Of a DNA stretch of 64,000 nt, positions 50,019-61,386 are shown piece after piece (positions within the stretch are counted from its first letter, which is position 1; every line of letters begins with the position of its first letter). The notes beneath the pieces are model-generated. The model was not told where the DNA came from and made no database searches. It worked only from the letters and a program-made list of their open reading frames with translations. The position numbers were made by a program, and so were the translations under genes. The DNA is from Echeneis naucrates (taxonomy: Eukaryota > Chordata > Actinopteri > Carangiformes > Echeneidae): the NCBI RefSeq assembly GCF_900963305.1, contig NC_042518.1, forward strand, positions 5,993,548 through 6,057,547. Reading direction: 5' to 3'.

Positions 50019-51470
50019 TCAAACGGTGCCAGCCACCAGTCTCTTCAGCCCCCACCCTCGGCTGTCAATCCTCCAGCCCACTCTGTGTTCTATCACCTTG
50101 AAACAATGTCATAATCTAAGATGTTACGACTAATATAGCTGTAAATTACAAATATTAAAAAGAAGAACTTAATGTTTTTAGTTGTGGAAACCTGTTAGTG
50201 CTGCAGTCATGTAAATAATAGCACTGTCTACTAAAATGGGAAGTTCCAGTCACACAAAGTCAGGGTCTGTTTGTCAAGGAGAGTTAATGATGAATCAGGT
50301 GGGAGGTATTGATTAGCACACTGTTGACCACCGCCGCTACAACAGTGAAGTACTATCATTTACACTCAAATTGTCGTATTAGCCTTGCATGTGTGTCTGT
50401 AACAGACGAGTGTGTCTCCGTGCAGCTCTCTTCACTGTGCCACTTCAAAATCATGAGCTTGCTGCAGGGAATAAGCACATCATGCAGTCATGGCCATAAT
50501 ATATGAATATACTGTAGATCACAGCTAAATATATATATATAACATCTATACATAGATGTTAAATAGTAAAAATGAAATGTTATCATTTTTCCTAATGTCT
50601 TTGACAACAGGGAAACAGCAGAAGCTTACTGTGTTGAATGGGACCACCTAATGAGTCATTCTTGGCAGATATTGCTATTTGCTGTCTGCAGGAAATGCTT
50701 TCTCTCAACTGGTGCATAATTTCGGAGTTTCCCCTACTAGATTTTAAATAGAAATGGAGAAAGGACATTAAATATGCTATATTAATGTTTTTTGTTTTAC
50801 TCTTTTTCTTGCTATTCAGTGGATTGGTGCACTTTGCCTAAGCTCCAAAAGGCAGTCCATTCTAATGCCAACGTTCCAGTACCTTTTAAAGTCGACTCTA
50901 TCTTGATGCTGCCAACATAAATGCACTAATCCTGTTCCGATAAGCTTATTTGTTAAAATATTTTTGTGACTGCACTGCAAGGTTGTAGTTAAATCTCATA
51001 CATTTTCAAGGAGCAATAGGCTTGGTCTTGTTCCGCCCTATTAAGTCATTCCATATCCAGTGTTCAACACCGCCCATCAATTATGCTCTGACTTGTTGCC
51101 AAAACCACGTAAGATGGGACAGCCACAGTCAACATTCAAGTCTTAGTTTAGCGAATTAAATACTATTTCCTGGTCATTATGTTTACATACACTTGTTTGA
51201 CTATATGCTCATTTCACTGTAAGTTCAGGACAAATATCTCTTCTGGAACCTTTGTTGAAATTAAATGTTATATATCCTCCCCCGATTCATGTGGTCCAAA
51301 GGAAAGTAGGCCGGAACCATCAGCATTATCACTGTCATCTTTTGTGCACTCTGTGGACGACCATGCCACAAAGTTCTTTGTTTATAACCTTGTGAACTGG
51401 ATGTGCCTCTGTACTGATTTTATTGTACGTTGACGTCTGTGTAATAGAAAAAAAATAAAAAATAAAGTAA
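50019..51470 (+). other. acly 3' UTR, alternative ends
   Basis: ATTAAA at 50154-50159 would give a 3' UTR of about 150 nt. Two AATAAA at 51454-51459 and 51461-51466 would give about 1.45 kb. No coding sequence is recognised between, so the long form is plausible. Confidence 0.5.
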
Positions 51471-52589
51471 TTCAAGTAATGTAAATATGTCTGACGTTGT
51501 GTACAGTACAGTGCCTTTTAAAAACATTTCTACTTAATATCTTTTCAAATCCTATGACAAATAGTAACAGAATGAGCCTTCTTGGCTAGTGTTGGACTAC
51601 TTCCTAGATTTAAAGATTTAAGGTTGAAATTATTTAACTCATCTGAACCTTACAGAAAAATTGCTCTGAATGTTTTTGTGTTGTACAAAGTCTTAAAACT
51701 GTAGAATCGCAGCTGCACAGATCTTAATTTCGTAACTGTCTGGCTATTGTCTGTTATTAATGGCCTGATAAATCCTTTAATTCACCAAGGTGTGTTTGTG
51801 CAGGTGTTCATGTGCCAAAGGATTTACGTCACTGGCTCACCCAGTTCCGCCATCATTATGGCACCTGTGCTTCCCTTCAGCACCGGGATAATTCGGAGTT
51901 TATTAAAGAAGACAGCCGGTGGAAATAAACCGTTGGTTCTCTGAACGGTGAACGCAGTTTGCAGCTTTCACCTTTCTGGTCACAGTTCAACTGGCGGGAG
52001 CCACAAGTTTTTGTGCACGCGCACATCAGCTGCGTGGAGGAGGACGGCAGATGACGTCGACGACGTAGGCGTCGGTTTACGCCTTTCACCCACTGCGCAT
52101 GTCCGAGACTCCGTTTGTGTTTACCTTGTTGAAGTCAGTTGCTCATTGGAAGCTTTATAACGCTGCCAAAAACGGTGTCATCTAGCCTTATTGAGATATG
52201 TTTTTATTTAAAAACAGGGATTTTTTCCTTGAATATAATTATTAAGTTATTATTATGTATGCGTAGCCGTTTATATGCTGCATTATTATTGTTATTACCT
52301 GTTATGTGTGACAAAACAACATCAAGACTAGTGTGAAATAAAAAGGGAGCTCATCTTTTGTGTCAGACTAAACTATCCTCAGTAAAATATCCTCTTTGCA
52401 GCAGAACTGTGAGTAATTTAAATATCTTACGTCCCTTTTCAGAGGCGGATGTTGTAGTCGAATGCGAAACGCACTTCGGGGCTGCTCTCTGTTTTGACTC
52501 CATGTATGTGTGGCTGCGTATGTCGCCTCCTTTGCTTCACTAGTTTATTTCATTTCCCATCTCTGCTCTCCTCCAGCGCCGGCAGCACG
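51471..52589 (+). promoter_or_regulatory. klhl11 upstream region
   Basis: A CpG-containing patch around 51990-52110 carries a CRE-like TGACGTCG (52052-52059) and an NRF1-like TGCGCATG (52094-52101), candidate promoter motifs for klhl11. TCTGCTCTCCTCCAG just before the ATG (52562-52576) looks like a 3' splice site, so a 5' UTR intron is possible. Start site and splicing are inferred. Confidence 0.45.
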
Positions 52590-54854
52590 ATGGCAGCGGC
52601 GGCCCCCAACCCGGAGGACTCCGCCCGGAGCGGCGGGAGCGGCGGAACCAGCACGCCGAGCGCCCTCGCCGGAGACGGAGACGCGGAAGAGGCCGAGGAC
52701 TTCACCTCCTCCTCCCACTGCTCGGAGCTGTCTCGGCGGCAGAACGAGCAGAGGAAGCAGGGCTTGTTCTGCGACGTGACTCTGGCCTTCAGCAGCGGGG
52801 CGGCTGCAGGCAGCGTCCAGATCTGCGAGTTTTCGGCCCACAGGTCTGTGCTGGCCGCGGCCACCGACTATTTCACCCCTTTGCTGGGAGGACAGTTCTC
52901 CGAGTCCCTGTCCGGACGGGTGGACATGAAGGAGTGGAGCTCAGAACTGGGGCCAGACCCGGAGACGGTGGAGAGTGTCATCCAGTACATGTACACCGGG
53001 GAAATACGGGTCAGCACCTGCAATGTTCATGAAGTCCTGGAGCTGGCTGATAGGTATGATCGGTTTACAGTCACCTGTGTGTGTGTGTGTGTGTGTGTGC
53101 GTGCGCGGAGAGGAGAGGAGTTTTGGTAAGTATGAGGCCTAGTGGGGATGCTCTGTTGTTTTTGAGCTAACCAACTAGTCTGATCTGACAAGGTGTAATC
53201 TATTTAATAGGAACTGTAATTTAACGCTGACTTCCTGGACCGAGTCTGTTATTGTTTGCTGTGCATTAGGTTCCTCCTGCTGCAGCTGAAGGATTTCTGT
53301 GGCGAGTTCCTGAAGAAGAAGCTGAGCTTGACCAACTGTGTGGCTGTGCACAGCCTCGCCCACATGTATACCCTCGACCAGCTGGCTCTACGGGCTGCAG
53401 ACATGATCCGCCGAAACTTCCATAAGGTCATTCAGGATGACGAGTTCTACACGCTGCCCTTTCACTTGGTCCGTGACTGGCTGTCTGATGCTGAGATCAC
53501 AGTGGACTCTGAGGAGGTTCTGTTCGAGGCGGTCGTGAAGTGGGTTCAGAAGAATCCAGAGGAGCGAAGCCGCTACTTTGAGGAGCTGTTCCGTCTTCTG
53601 AGGCTGCCCCAAATCAAGCCCACCTACCTGACCAGAGTGGTGAAAAATGAGCGCTTGGTGGCTGCCAATGAGGGATGTCTACGACTGGTGTCAGAAGCAG
53701 TAGAAGGTCATGCTATTCGCTTCGAAAACCTCAAGTCAGCAGACATGGAGCTCTGGTCGTCCCACATGGCCTCCTTTCAGCCTCGCTTTGGCCAGAACAT
53801 GGATGTTATCATGGTAGTAGGTGGGGTGTCTGAAGGAGGGGACTACCTGAGTGAGTGTGTGGGCTACTTCATTTACGAGGACCGTTGGGTGAACCTGCCA
53901 CACATCCACAACCACCTGGATGGCCACGCCATCGCTGCCACAGAGTCTCATGTCTATGTAGCCGGTTCTATGGAGCCAGGTTTTGCCAAAACAGTGGAGC
54001 GCTACAATCCTAATCGCAACACCTGGGAGCAGGTTAGCAACTTGACTACACGCAAGCACTCCTTTGGTCTTACCTGCATTAAGGATATCCTGTACAGCAT
54101 TGGTGGCCATGGAAACTTCAGTCCAGGTTTCAAAGATGTCAGTGTGTACGAGCCAGAGCAAGACAAGTGGCACAATCTGGAATCTGCCCCCAAAATCCTT
54201 CGGGATGTGAAGGCAGTGAGTGTTGAGGACCGCTATGTGTACGTCACGGCACGCACACCTGTTGATACAGATAATGAGGATGGACTGAAGACAGTGACCA
54301 CTCGTTATGACACGGAGAGCCGCCAGTGGCAAGATGTTGACTCCCTGCCCCTTATTGACAACTACTGCATCTTCCAGATGGCTGTGGCCTCTACCAACTT
54401 CTACCACACAGCCTCCTGCTGCCCCAAGAGCTACACAGTGCGGGATGAAGTCGCCAGGCAGAAAATCAGTGTGCGCATCTCTGATGAGATCTTGGAAAGC
54501 CTGCCACCAGAGGTCACAAGTATTGAGGGTGCTGCCATCTGCCACTTCGATGAGGACGTCTTCATCATCGGAGGCTGGAAGAACAGCGATGATGTGGACA
54601 AGCAGTACCGCAAAGAGGCCTATCGCTATTGCGCTGAGAGAAAGCGCTGGATGCTTCTGCCACCCATGCCCCAGCCTCGCTGCAGAGCCACTGCCTGCCA
54701 TGTTCGCATCCCCTACCGTTTCCTGTACGGCTGCCAGCGTTACCCCATGCCCCAGAACTTGGCCCGCCAGCGAGATCGCATGCAGCAGATGCAGCAGCTT
54801 CACCGACGCACTCTCACTCTGCGGCGACAGCTCCAGTCACAGATAGAGTGTTGA
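52590..54854 (+). CDS. klhl11: Kelch-like protein 11
   Basis: Two coding exons, 52590-53053 and 53270-54854, give 2049 nt and 682 residues (human 708). KLHL proteins are substrate adaptors for Cullin-3 ubiquitin ligases. The ATG at 52590 was chosen for its good context (A at -3, G at +4). An in-frame ATG at 52494 has weak context and lies upstream of a probable acceptor. Seen: Ser/Gly/Ala-rich N-terminus (about 1-45), BTB domain (about 45-155, [40 protein letters not shown]), BACK domain (about 160-265, [17 protein letters not shown]), then kelch repeats from about residue 330 ([53 protein letters not shown]). It ends LQSQIEC as the mammalian protein does. The single coding intron carries a GT run just after the donor. 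The intron site after the BTB helix (LELADR) is conserved with human. Confidence 0.97.
53082..53101. repeat. (GT)n near the klhl11 5' splice site
   Basis: About ten GT units start roughly 30 bases downstream of the klhl11 donor at 53054. Confidence 0.95.
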
Positions 54855-56140
54855 GCAGGCCACGGTCCGCTCATCCAAGAACTACGCGGGGTATACCACA
54901 AACCATCATTCCATTGCAACCATCATCATCAACCCCCATTCATACATAATATGCTGCAATGGGTCTTGTGTTGCTCTAATATAAGATTTCTTTGGTTTTA
55001 ACTTAGTGTCATTGCCACTTATTCTGTGCTGTGTTGGTGGCTGATTTGTCAAAAGCCATGAAATATGTGGTCTGGCATGGGCTGACCAGCAGGTGGTCTG
55101 TGAGGAGGGATAGGGCAGTTGTATACATGTGAATAAGAGTGTTCTATAACAGCCAACAACTGAATATCCTTTTGTTAAGTATGTTGGTATAGATGCTGTT
55201 TATCTGTTTGTATATATATATTAAAAAAAAGTATAAAGCTGTATATGTAAACATTTATATGGATATTTTACATTCCATTATTGTATGCCTGTACTTGGAA
55301 GGCTATGTGACATTACTTCTAACTACATTTAAACATTCAGTCCATCCTGCTTCGTGAATTCTCATTCCACTGTAACACTGTGACAATCTCCTCATGCCAG
55401 TATAAGATCGGTCTACAAGTCTTAAGTCTTAACTTATATCATATTTGTTCTACTAGAATGGCTCTGCTTGTTCCTGTGCAGCCTCAAAAACTAAATATTA
55501 ATTAACACAGAAAGGCTGTTAATCTTAAAATTCTCTAGACTAGTTTGCTTTTTAGATTGCAGATTCTCTTTAAAAGTTGTACAGAGTATATTTCTGTCAT
55601 ATTTTTTGTTGCTCACTTTAAAACTCAAAATATTCTTACAGATTTATGATGATATGAAAGGATGAGAGAACTGTACCTTCTAAAGAGAGAGAGGAAAAAA
55701 GTGTAATGAAATCATTCTTTGAGTTACCTTAACACTGAAACAGTATTTGGCCACTGCATTTCGCACCAATCACTAGCGATGGTTTAATCATTCCTTTGTT
55801 TAGCACTTTGGCACCTTGTTGCTCAGTGTATTCCCATTAATTAATTAAGAAAGAAAGATACATAGTAAATGTGTATATGTGAGACTGTTGGGGTGTGTGG
55901 GATTTTTGTGTGCAGACTTTTTGCAAAGAATTACGAAAGCATCTTTAGAACTGCACTTTCTTGACATTCTTGACATTTTTAAAATCTTACCGAAGCATAG
56001 GAACTTAAGTTGCCACTGCACTTTGACTTTGCTTGTTTCATGTTTTCCATATCTGACAAGGTGATTGTATTTTGGAAATGGTTTGTTTTAGCCAGCTAAC
56101 AGCTAGTTAATCTTATTGGGGGGAAAATAAAATGTGTAAA
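54855..56140 (+). other. klhl11 3' UTR
   Basis: Non-coding and AT-rich, with AATAAA at 56126-56131, giving about 1.3 kb. No other gene is seen. Confidence 0.65.
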
Positions 56141-57136
56141 TGCTATTTTCAGATTTCTTCCCCCGCGTTAAACATCTTGTAAAACCTTGTGTTCCTGTAC
56201 TTGAATGCCAGCTGGGTGTGTTTTAGAGATCTGCCATGTTGTTCTGTGATCTCCCTTCACCCTCCAAAGAGTCTAAAAAGATGAGAATCAGACTTAAAGG
56301 AAAAACAAAAGGGATTGTAATATGAGCGTGTTGTGACTGACATTCAGGAATGGCCACTGTCCATGCAGCGCTTATTCCACCAAAGGTTACAGAGCGCAGA
56401 AATGATATTCATTTCCACTTTATGACCAATATTAATAGCACTGCAAATATTAAGCAGAATAAGCTATGTAATTTGCTTTGCATGTGATAGTCTGACATTG
56501 TCTTTAATATTGGATGTAAGAAATGCTAATGTCATCACCTGCAATTAAAGTTGTTTTGTAAGACATATGGTTGCCAATGTAGTGTATTACTACTTTTTTA
56601 CTATCTAAATAGTTATAGTTTTTGTATTTAATGTAATTTATATCTACAAAAATTGTCGTAGCTGTATATTGAGAAGCTCTTGTACTAACATCCACCTTAT
56701 TTACTAAGGTAAATATTTTTAAGGCTGATTCATTTATATATATATTAATCTGGCCCTTTTTTCTTTCCTTCAATATTATCTCAGTCCCGCACTGTGGAGG
56801 GAATGGGGTAGGAACTTTGAATCACTGCCTTTGTTTCTGGGGGAGGTCCCTCATATTTAACTCGTAGTGCTTCGCAAATGCTCGTTTTTTTTAAACACTT
56901 GACAAAGAGACAGTATTTTAGGCCACAGAAAATGAGTCATTTTTATTTTTCGGAGAGGCCACAATTTATCACAGCTTAAAACTCAAAAACTAGCCCGGTT
57001 TTATTTAAACCTGAAACGGGACTTCACTGTCGAAGTGGGCCGACCTACAAAGTACAACATCCCGCCGTGCACATAGAAACGTTACACAGCAGCGAAGATT
57101 GACAGCTGATGACACTCGTCAACACATTGCAACAAA
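56141..57136 (+). promoter_or_regulatory. klhl11 to nt5c3b spacer and nt5c3b 5' region
   Basis: The first part is AT-rich and holds no recognised gene. In mammals klhl10 sits between these neighbours; no BTB, BACK or kelch coding sequence is visible here. From about 56990 CpG frequency rises, so the nt5c3b promoter and 5' UTR probably lie in 56990-57136. Confidence 0.5.
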
Positions 57137-59749
57137 ATGGTAAATATGTTCAGCAAATTTTCGGGTGGTTGAGCAGCACCAACCAACCAACCAAACAAAC
57201 AAACAAACAAAACAACGCGAACTCGCTCACTAGCTAGCTAACCTGGTTTAACCAACAACTGTGCCGTTAGCTAACGGACTTCTCTTTGTTAGCTAGCTAA
57301 ACCGGGTCTGTAAATATGTAAATTAGAGCCGAAATGGACTGTAATTGTTGTGGCGTTAAAGTCAGTGCTGTTGCACTCAAAATGTTATTGAACCAGAGAA
57401 CTAACAGCTAACAGCTAAATAGTGGGTGATAACGATGCTGCTAAAACTCGCCCTGTTAGCGAACTACTGCTACTGCTGCTTGAAGCTTAAATAAACAAAC
57501 ACGTGCTGTGCTATTGAACCTCTCACCTCCATCGCTCTTTCTCCTTTTTAACACTCTTCCATATTTCCTAATTTAAGATCCCAGAGTTCTCCAACCCTTC
57601 GGTTTGTATGAAGGACCCTCAGAGGGTACAGGACATCATGGAGTCCATGGCGAAAGCTGGGTCCAACACCGTTCAGGTAAGCTACACCCTGATCTCCCAG
57701 AAATATAACAAAACAACCCATTAGTGTTTCAAAAATGTGATCATATTCTGCTCTCATTCAGGTTATCTCAGATTTTGACATGACTTTAACAAGATTTGCA
57801 TACAATGGCAAGAGATGCCCGACGTGTCATAGTAAGTTGAGTTTGGGGGTTATGCTGCATCTGAAAGTTTCTTTTGTTTGTTGTTGTTTTTTTGTTTTTT
57901 TTTTATATATATGTGTGTATTTTTATTTGCAGATATTCTTGACAACAGCGACCTCGTTTCAGAAGAGTGCAAAGAACAGGTGAAAAGATGGTTCAATGCG
58001 CCAGATTTCTCTTGGTTGGACTAGTGCTGTTAAATAAGTCTCCTCTTCATTGACGGGATTTCTATCTTATATGATCATTTATGTATTTGCTTGGCAGATC
58101 TTACAAGTAAAGCATGTGTATAGCAGTTTTTAACAGGTTTTTAATATTTCAACTATTAAACTGCAAGCCAGTCACAGAGGTAATGAAAATATGAAATTAT
58201 ATACTTTGTTATGGTCGTTCATAAATTCACTAGTTTCTGGAGTGGACCTCAGAAACAATCGCTCAATAGCCTGCCAACGCTGGATTATTTTCCATCGGGG
58301 GTGAAACGTCGCCATCTTTTCTGAACATGTATGAGTCAGTCCTAGTTTTGTGAATATTGTCTCCTCCAGTTAAAGGAGCTGCTGGACACATACTACCCCA
58401 TAGAGATTGATTGCTCACGGCCAGTAGACGAGAAGTTGCCCTTGATGGTGGAATGGTGAGTCAATAACACAAAAAAATGAGCCTTTTTAACTCACTTTGC
58501 TTTTGCACTTTTACATGTTTATAAATCTGATCTGTTTATTTGTCTTACAGGTGGACTAAAGCCCATGCTTTACTGGTACAGCAAAGAATTAAGAAAGATC
58601 ATCTGGCCTTGGTGGTACGGGAGTCTGACGCCATGCTCAGGTCAGAACACCCACCTCTTAAAGGATAGAAAATCTTTCAACATAATCAATCATAATATGG
58701 GCAGTGGAACTATAATAGTAATTTGATTTTTAATAGAGATGGCTACCAGCTCTTTTTTGACCACTTGCATGAGCACAGCATCCCTCTGCTCATCTTCTCT
58801 GCTGGGATAGGAGATATCCTGGAGGAGGTAATTCGCCAGGCTAAGGTCTTCCACCCCAACATCAACGTCTTCTCCAACTACATGGATTTTGATGACTGTG
58901 TAAGTTGCCATACAACAAACATAATACAGTCTGACTCCCACAGCCAAGGGGAGGCTTAAGATAATGGGAGCCATATGTTGATTTGTGCATGAAGGGAGTA
59001 CTGAGAGCATTCAAGGGAGAGCTGATCCACATCTACAATAAAAGAGAAGGCGCCCTGCTCAACAGCGGCCATTTCGAGGAGTTGCGGGCACGACCTAACG
59101 TATTATTGATGGGAGACTCTCTTGGAGACCTGAACATGGCTGATGGGGTGCAGGACATGGAGAATATTTTGAAGATTGGCTTCCTCAATGACAAGGTACA
59201 TAGAAAGCTCATTCAAACAATTTCTGAAACAAAAAAATATTGATTGACTCAAACATTTTGACTTGCTAACACACACTTCAGGCAGCACGGCAGCTTAGTG
59301 TTAAGCAGTGTTGCCCCACAACATGAAGGTCGCAGTGTTTGGATGTTCTCCCCAAGCTTGTGTGGGTTTCCTCCGGTAATCTGGTTTTCTCCAACCGTCC
59401 AAAGACATCCTGTGTAGGTTAACTAGTGACTCTAAATTGCTCATTGGTGTGTGCGTGAGTGGTTGTTTGTTTCTGTATGTTGGCCCTGTGATGGACTGGT
59501 GATCTTTCCAGGGTGACCCTTCACCCAATGTCAGCTGGGATCAGCTCCAGCACTCCCCACAACCCGGGAAAGAGAAAAGCGGTAGAAGATGAATGAATGA
59601 ACACACAGTTCTGATCTGTTTTTCTTTTTTTTCCCCAGGTGGAGGAGCGGAAACAGTCATACTTGGACTCTTATGACATTGTGTTGGTAAAAGATGAAAC
59701 CTTGGTTGTCCCTAATGGTGTACTGCTCTACCTCACTGGTAACAAGTAA
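57137..59749 (+). CDS. nt5c3b: 7-methylguanosine phosphate-specific / cytosolic 5'-nucleotidase 3B
   Basis: Nine coding exons: 57137-57139, 57578-57676, 57762-57831, 57933-57979, 58370-58455, 58551-58640, 58737-58899, 58995-59195, 59639-59749. Total 870 nt, 289 residues. A HAD-superfamily nucleotidase; the human B paralogue dephosphorylates m7GMP and CMP, salvaging nucleotides from decayed mRNA caps. Seen: motif [11 protein letters not shown] with nucleophile D38 and acid/base D40, cap-domain RCPTCHNILDNSD, motif [13 protein letters not shown], motif III Lys in the FKGELI region, motif [17 protein letters not shown]. The first coding exon supplies only the ATG, which directly abuts the donor GTAAAT. 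Some stretches (RCPTCHNI, FKGELIH) resemble the NT5C3A paralogue, so naming rests on the klhl11/fkbp10 neighbours. A SINE-like element sits in the last intron. Confidence 0.93.
59281..59600 (+). mobile_element. tRNA-headed SINE-like element
   Basis: Lies in the last nt5c3b intron in gene orientation. The head GGCAGCACGGCAGCTTAGTG and following bases resemble a tRNA-derived pol III head (A-box-like TAGTGTTAAGCAGTG; decayed B box near GTCGCAGTGTTTGG). The body has the widespread teleost blocks TGTGTGGGTTTCCTCCGG, GTCCAAAGACATCCTG, GACTCTAAATTGC, GCCCTGTGATGGACTGGTGA and TCAGCTGGGATCAGCTCCAG, and a GAATGAATGA tail. Flanking AACACACACTTC (59268) and AACACACAGTTC (about 59600) look like a target duplication with two changes. 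It is diverged from the consensus I remember, so not recent. Confidence 0.8.
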
Positions 59750-60630
59750 CTGTTAACTGACTGTATTGATTAAGGACCGCAGTGTTGTCAACTGAAGAAG
59801 CCCCTTTACAAAAAGATATTGGCAGCCACCTAACAATGATCTACTGAGAATTCTTTTATCGTACTAAAAGTTAAACATTCTTGTGAATGACTCTAGCAGA
59901 CTGTTCACAAAGCCGGAGCACTAATACACCACCCCTTTACACCCCCAGCTGTTTGTGGATTGTCTGTGTATAAAATATGCATTCATCCAGGTCATAGTCA
60001 TATCCAGCCAACAAATTGAATCAAAAGCAACTGGACTTAGGACATAGGTTTGTCTCAGAAGACAGTTTGCCTGTTATTCAAGGGGCTAAGTCCAGTTGCT
60101 TTCGATTCAATTTGTTGGCCGGATATGTTTGTGGATTATACCACTAATGATGGAAACCAGAACTTCACTGTCCACCAAGTGTGCAGTATGTTATTGTGTG
60201 TTTAATGTTCTGAGGACTATGAGTGTTGTCAAACAGCTGCGACGTTCATGTAGGATATTTCCAGAAAAGCATCCATGATTGGCAGCACTAAACATTTGGT
60301 TAGAAACTGATTTCCAGCCTCTCTTTTCCAAATTTTCAGACCTTTTCTGGCTACAATGTCAAGTTTTGCATTTTAAGTTGACGTTATTGTTTTCTTATGT
60401 AACAATTTACACATGATTTTAAGCGTAAAGAGTAATTAAGTCTTCAAAGCTAAAGATAAACATGTAAGAGCTAACTGCTACCTCATTCATAGGAAAACTC
60501 ACGTTTCATGATTTAACTTATTTTAAGTTTTGGGAAAGATGAACTCGGGTCGCTTTCTGTACTTCAACAAAACTTTGTTTTGTTAAACGGTTTTAACTTG
60601 GTGGGAACAATAAAAAAGAACGGTACATGG
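59750..60630 (+). other. nt5c3b 3' UTR
   Basis: Ends probably after AATAAA at 60609-60614. Contains the large inverted repeat at 59999-60127. The fkbp10 3' end on the other strand is only about 250 bp away. Confidence 0.65.
59999..60127 (+). repeat. Inverted repeat, 42-bp arms, 45-base loop
   Basis: Left arm 59999-60040 begins CATATCCAGCCAAC and ends CAACTGGACTTAG. Right arm 60086-60127 is its reverse complement except at two positions. Both differences are CpG in the right arm against CpA in the left (CCGG versus CCAG, ATCGAA versus ATCAAA), as expected from methyl-CpG decay. In RNA this folds to a hairpin of 42 base pairs with two A.C mismatches. It falls inside the predicted nt5c3b 3' UTR. 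Confidence 0.92.
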
Positions 60631-61386
60631 TACATTTGTTACTGCCATTCCCGGGAGCATGTGCCAGATGCAGTCATGCATTTTTTCATCCACAATCATT
60701 TTTCTTTGCAGCTGTTTCAACTTCTCTGAAATAAAATAATTTTCATCTCATTTTGACCTCAGTTTTCTTTTAAAAACAAATAAGCTCTAATTGCTAAATT
60801 AACGTCTGCCAAACTAATTTGCAGGTGCAGCACACGTTTACACAAACTGAATGGAGAACAGTTGACATTGTGTCGTTTAATTTTAAAACAGTGTATTATT
60901 ACCCAACACAGTCTAATATAATTTTCGACTCACTCAAACTGTACAACCAGTGGTTCTTCAGTCATTCTAACAAGAAGCAGATTTGAGGCACAGCACTGAC
61001 TCTGTATCAATACCTGGCCATTCAATTTGTTTATATAAAACGATGCATTCTAACAGACAAGCCCACCCAGGTGTTTTCAAGGTTTGATTTAAATCTACCT
61101 CTGTTGAGGGGAACATAATCTCTTTGAAGCGATTTCTTCCTTTCACAGTTTCCACATCTCAACATAGTGAGCAGCACATACAGATGTTCTGTCCAGATGT
61201 GCTGTCGCTATCGTCCCCCTGCATGATGGTTAGATGTCAAACTGTCAAACCGCCTTAAAAAAAAAAACTTGGCAAGGTCACAATATTTTAAATATTTTCA
61301 AAATAATGACAGTTGCCATGACAACGGTATGACGGCAGACAGCACATACCCATTTCTTAGCATCCTGGAAATACTCCTGGTAACCT
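60631..61386 (-). other. fkbp10 3' UTR and convergent spacer
   Basis: Minus-strand ATTAAA (plus-strand TTTAAT at 60876-60881) is the best candidate end for fkbp10, giving a 3' UTR of about 0.5 kb. Between it and the nt5c3b poly(A) site lies roughly 250 bp with no recognised feature. Confidence 0.5.

Noticed and set aside
52494-52589. In-frame upstream ATG extending klhl11 by 32 residues
   Set aside because: It has a poor start context, and the Cys/Phe/Ser-rich extension crosses a likely splice acceptor. The ATG at 52590 fits better.
53736-54803. A 355-codon open frame on the minus strand
   Set aside because: It lies wholly antisense to klhl11 exon 2, whose protein matches the KLHL11 family end to end. 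The minus frame shows no domain and is a shadow of codon bias.
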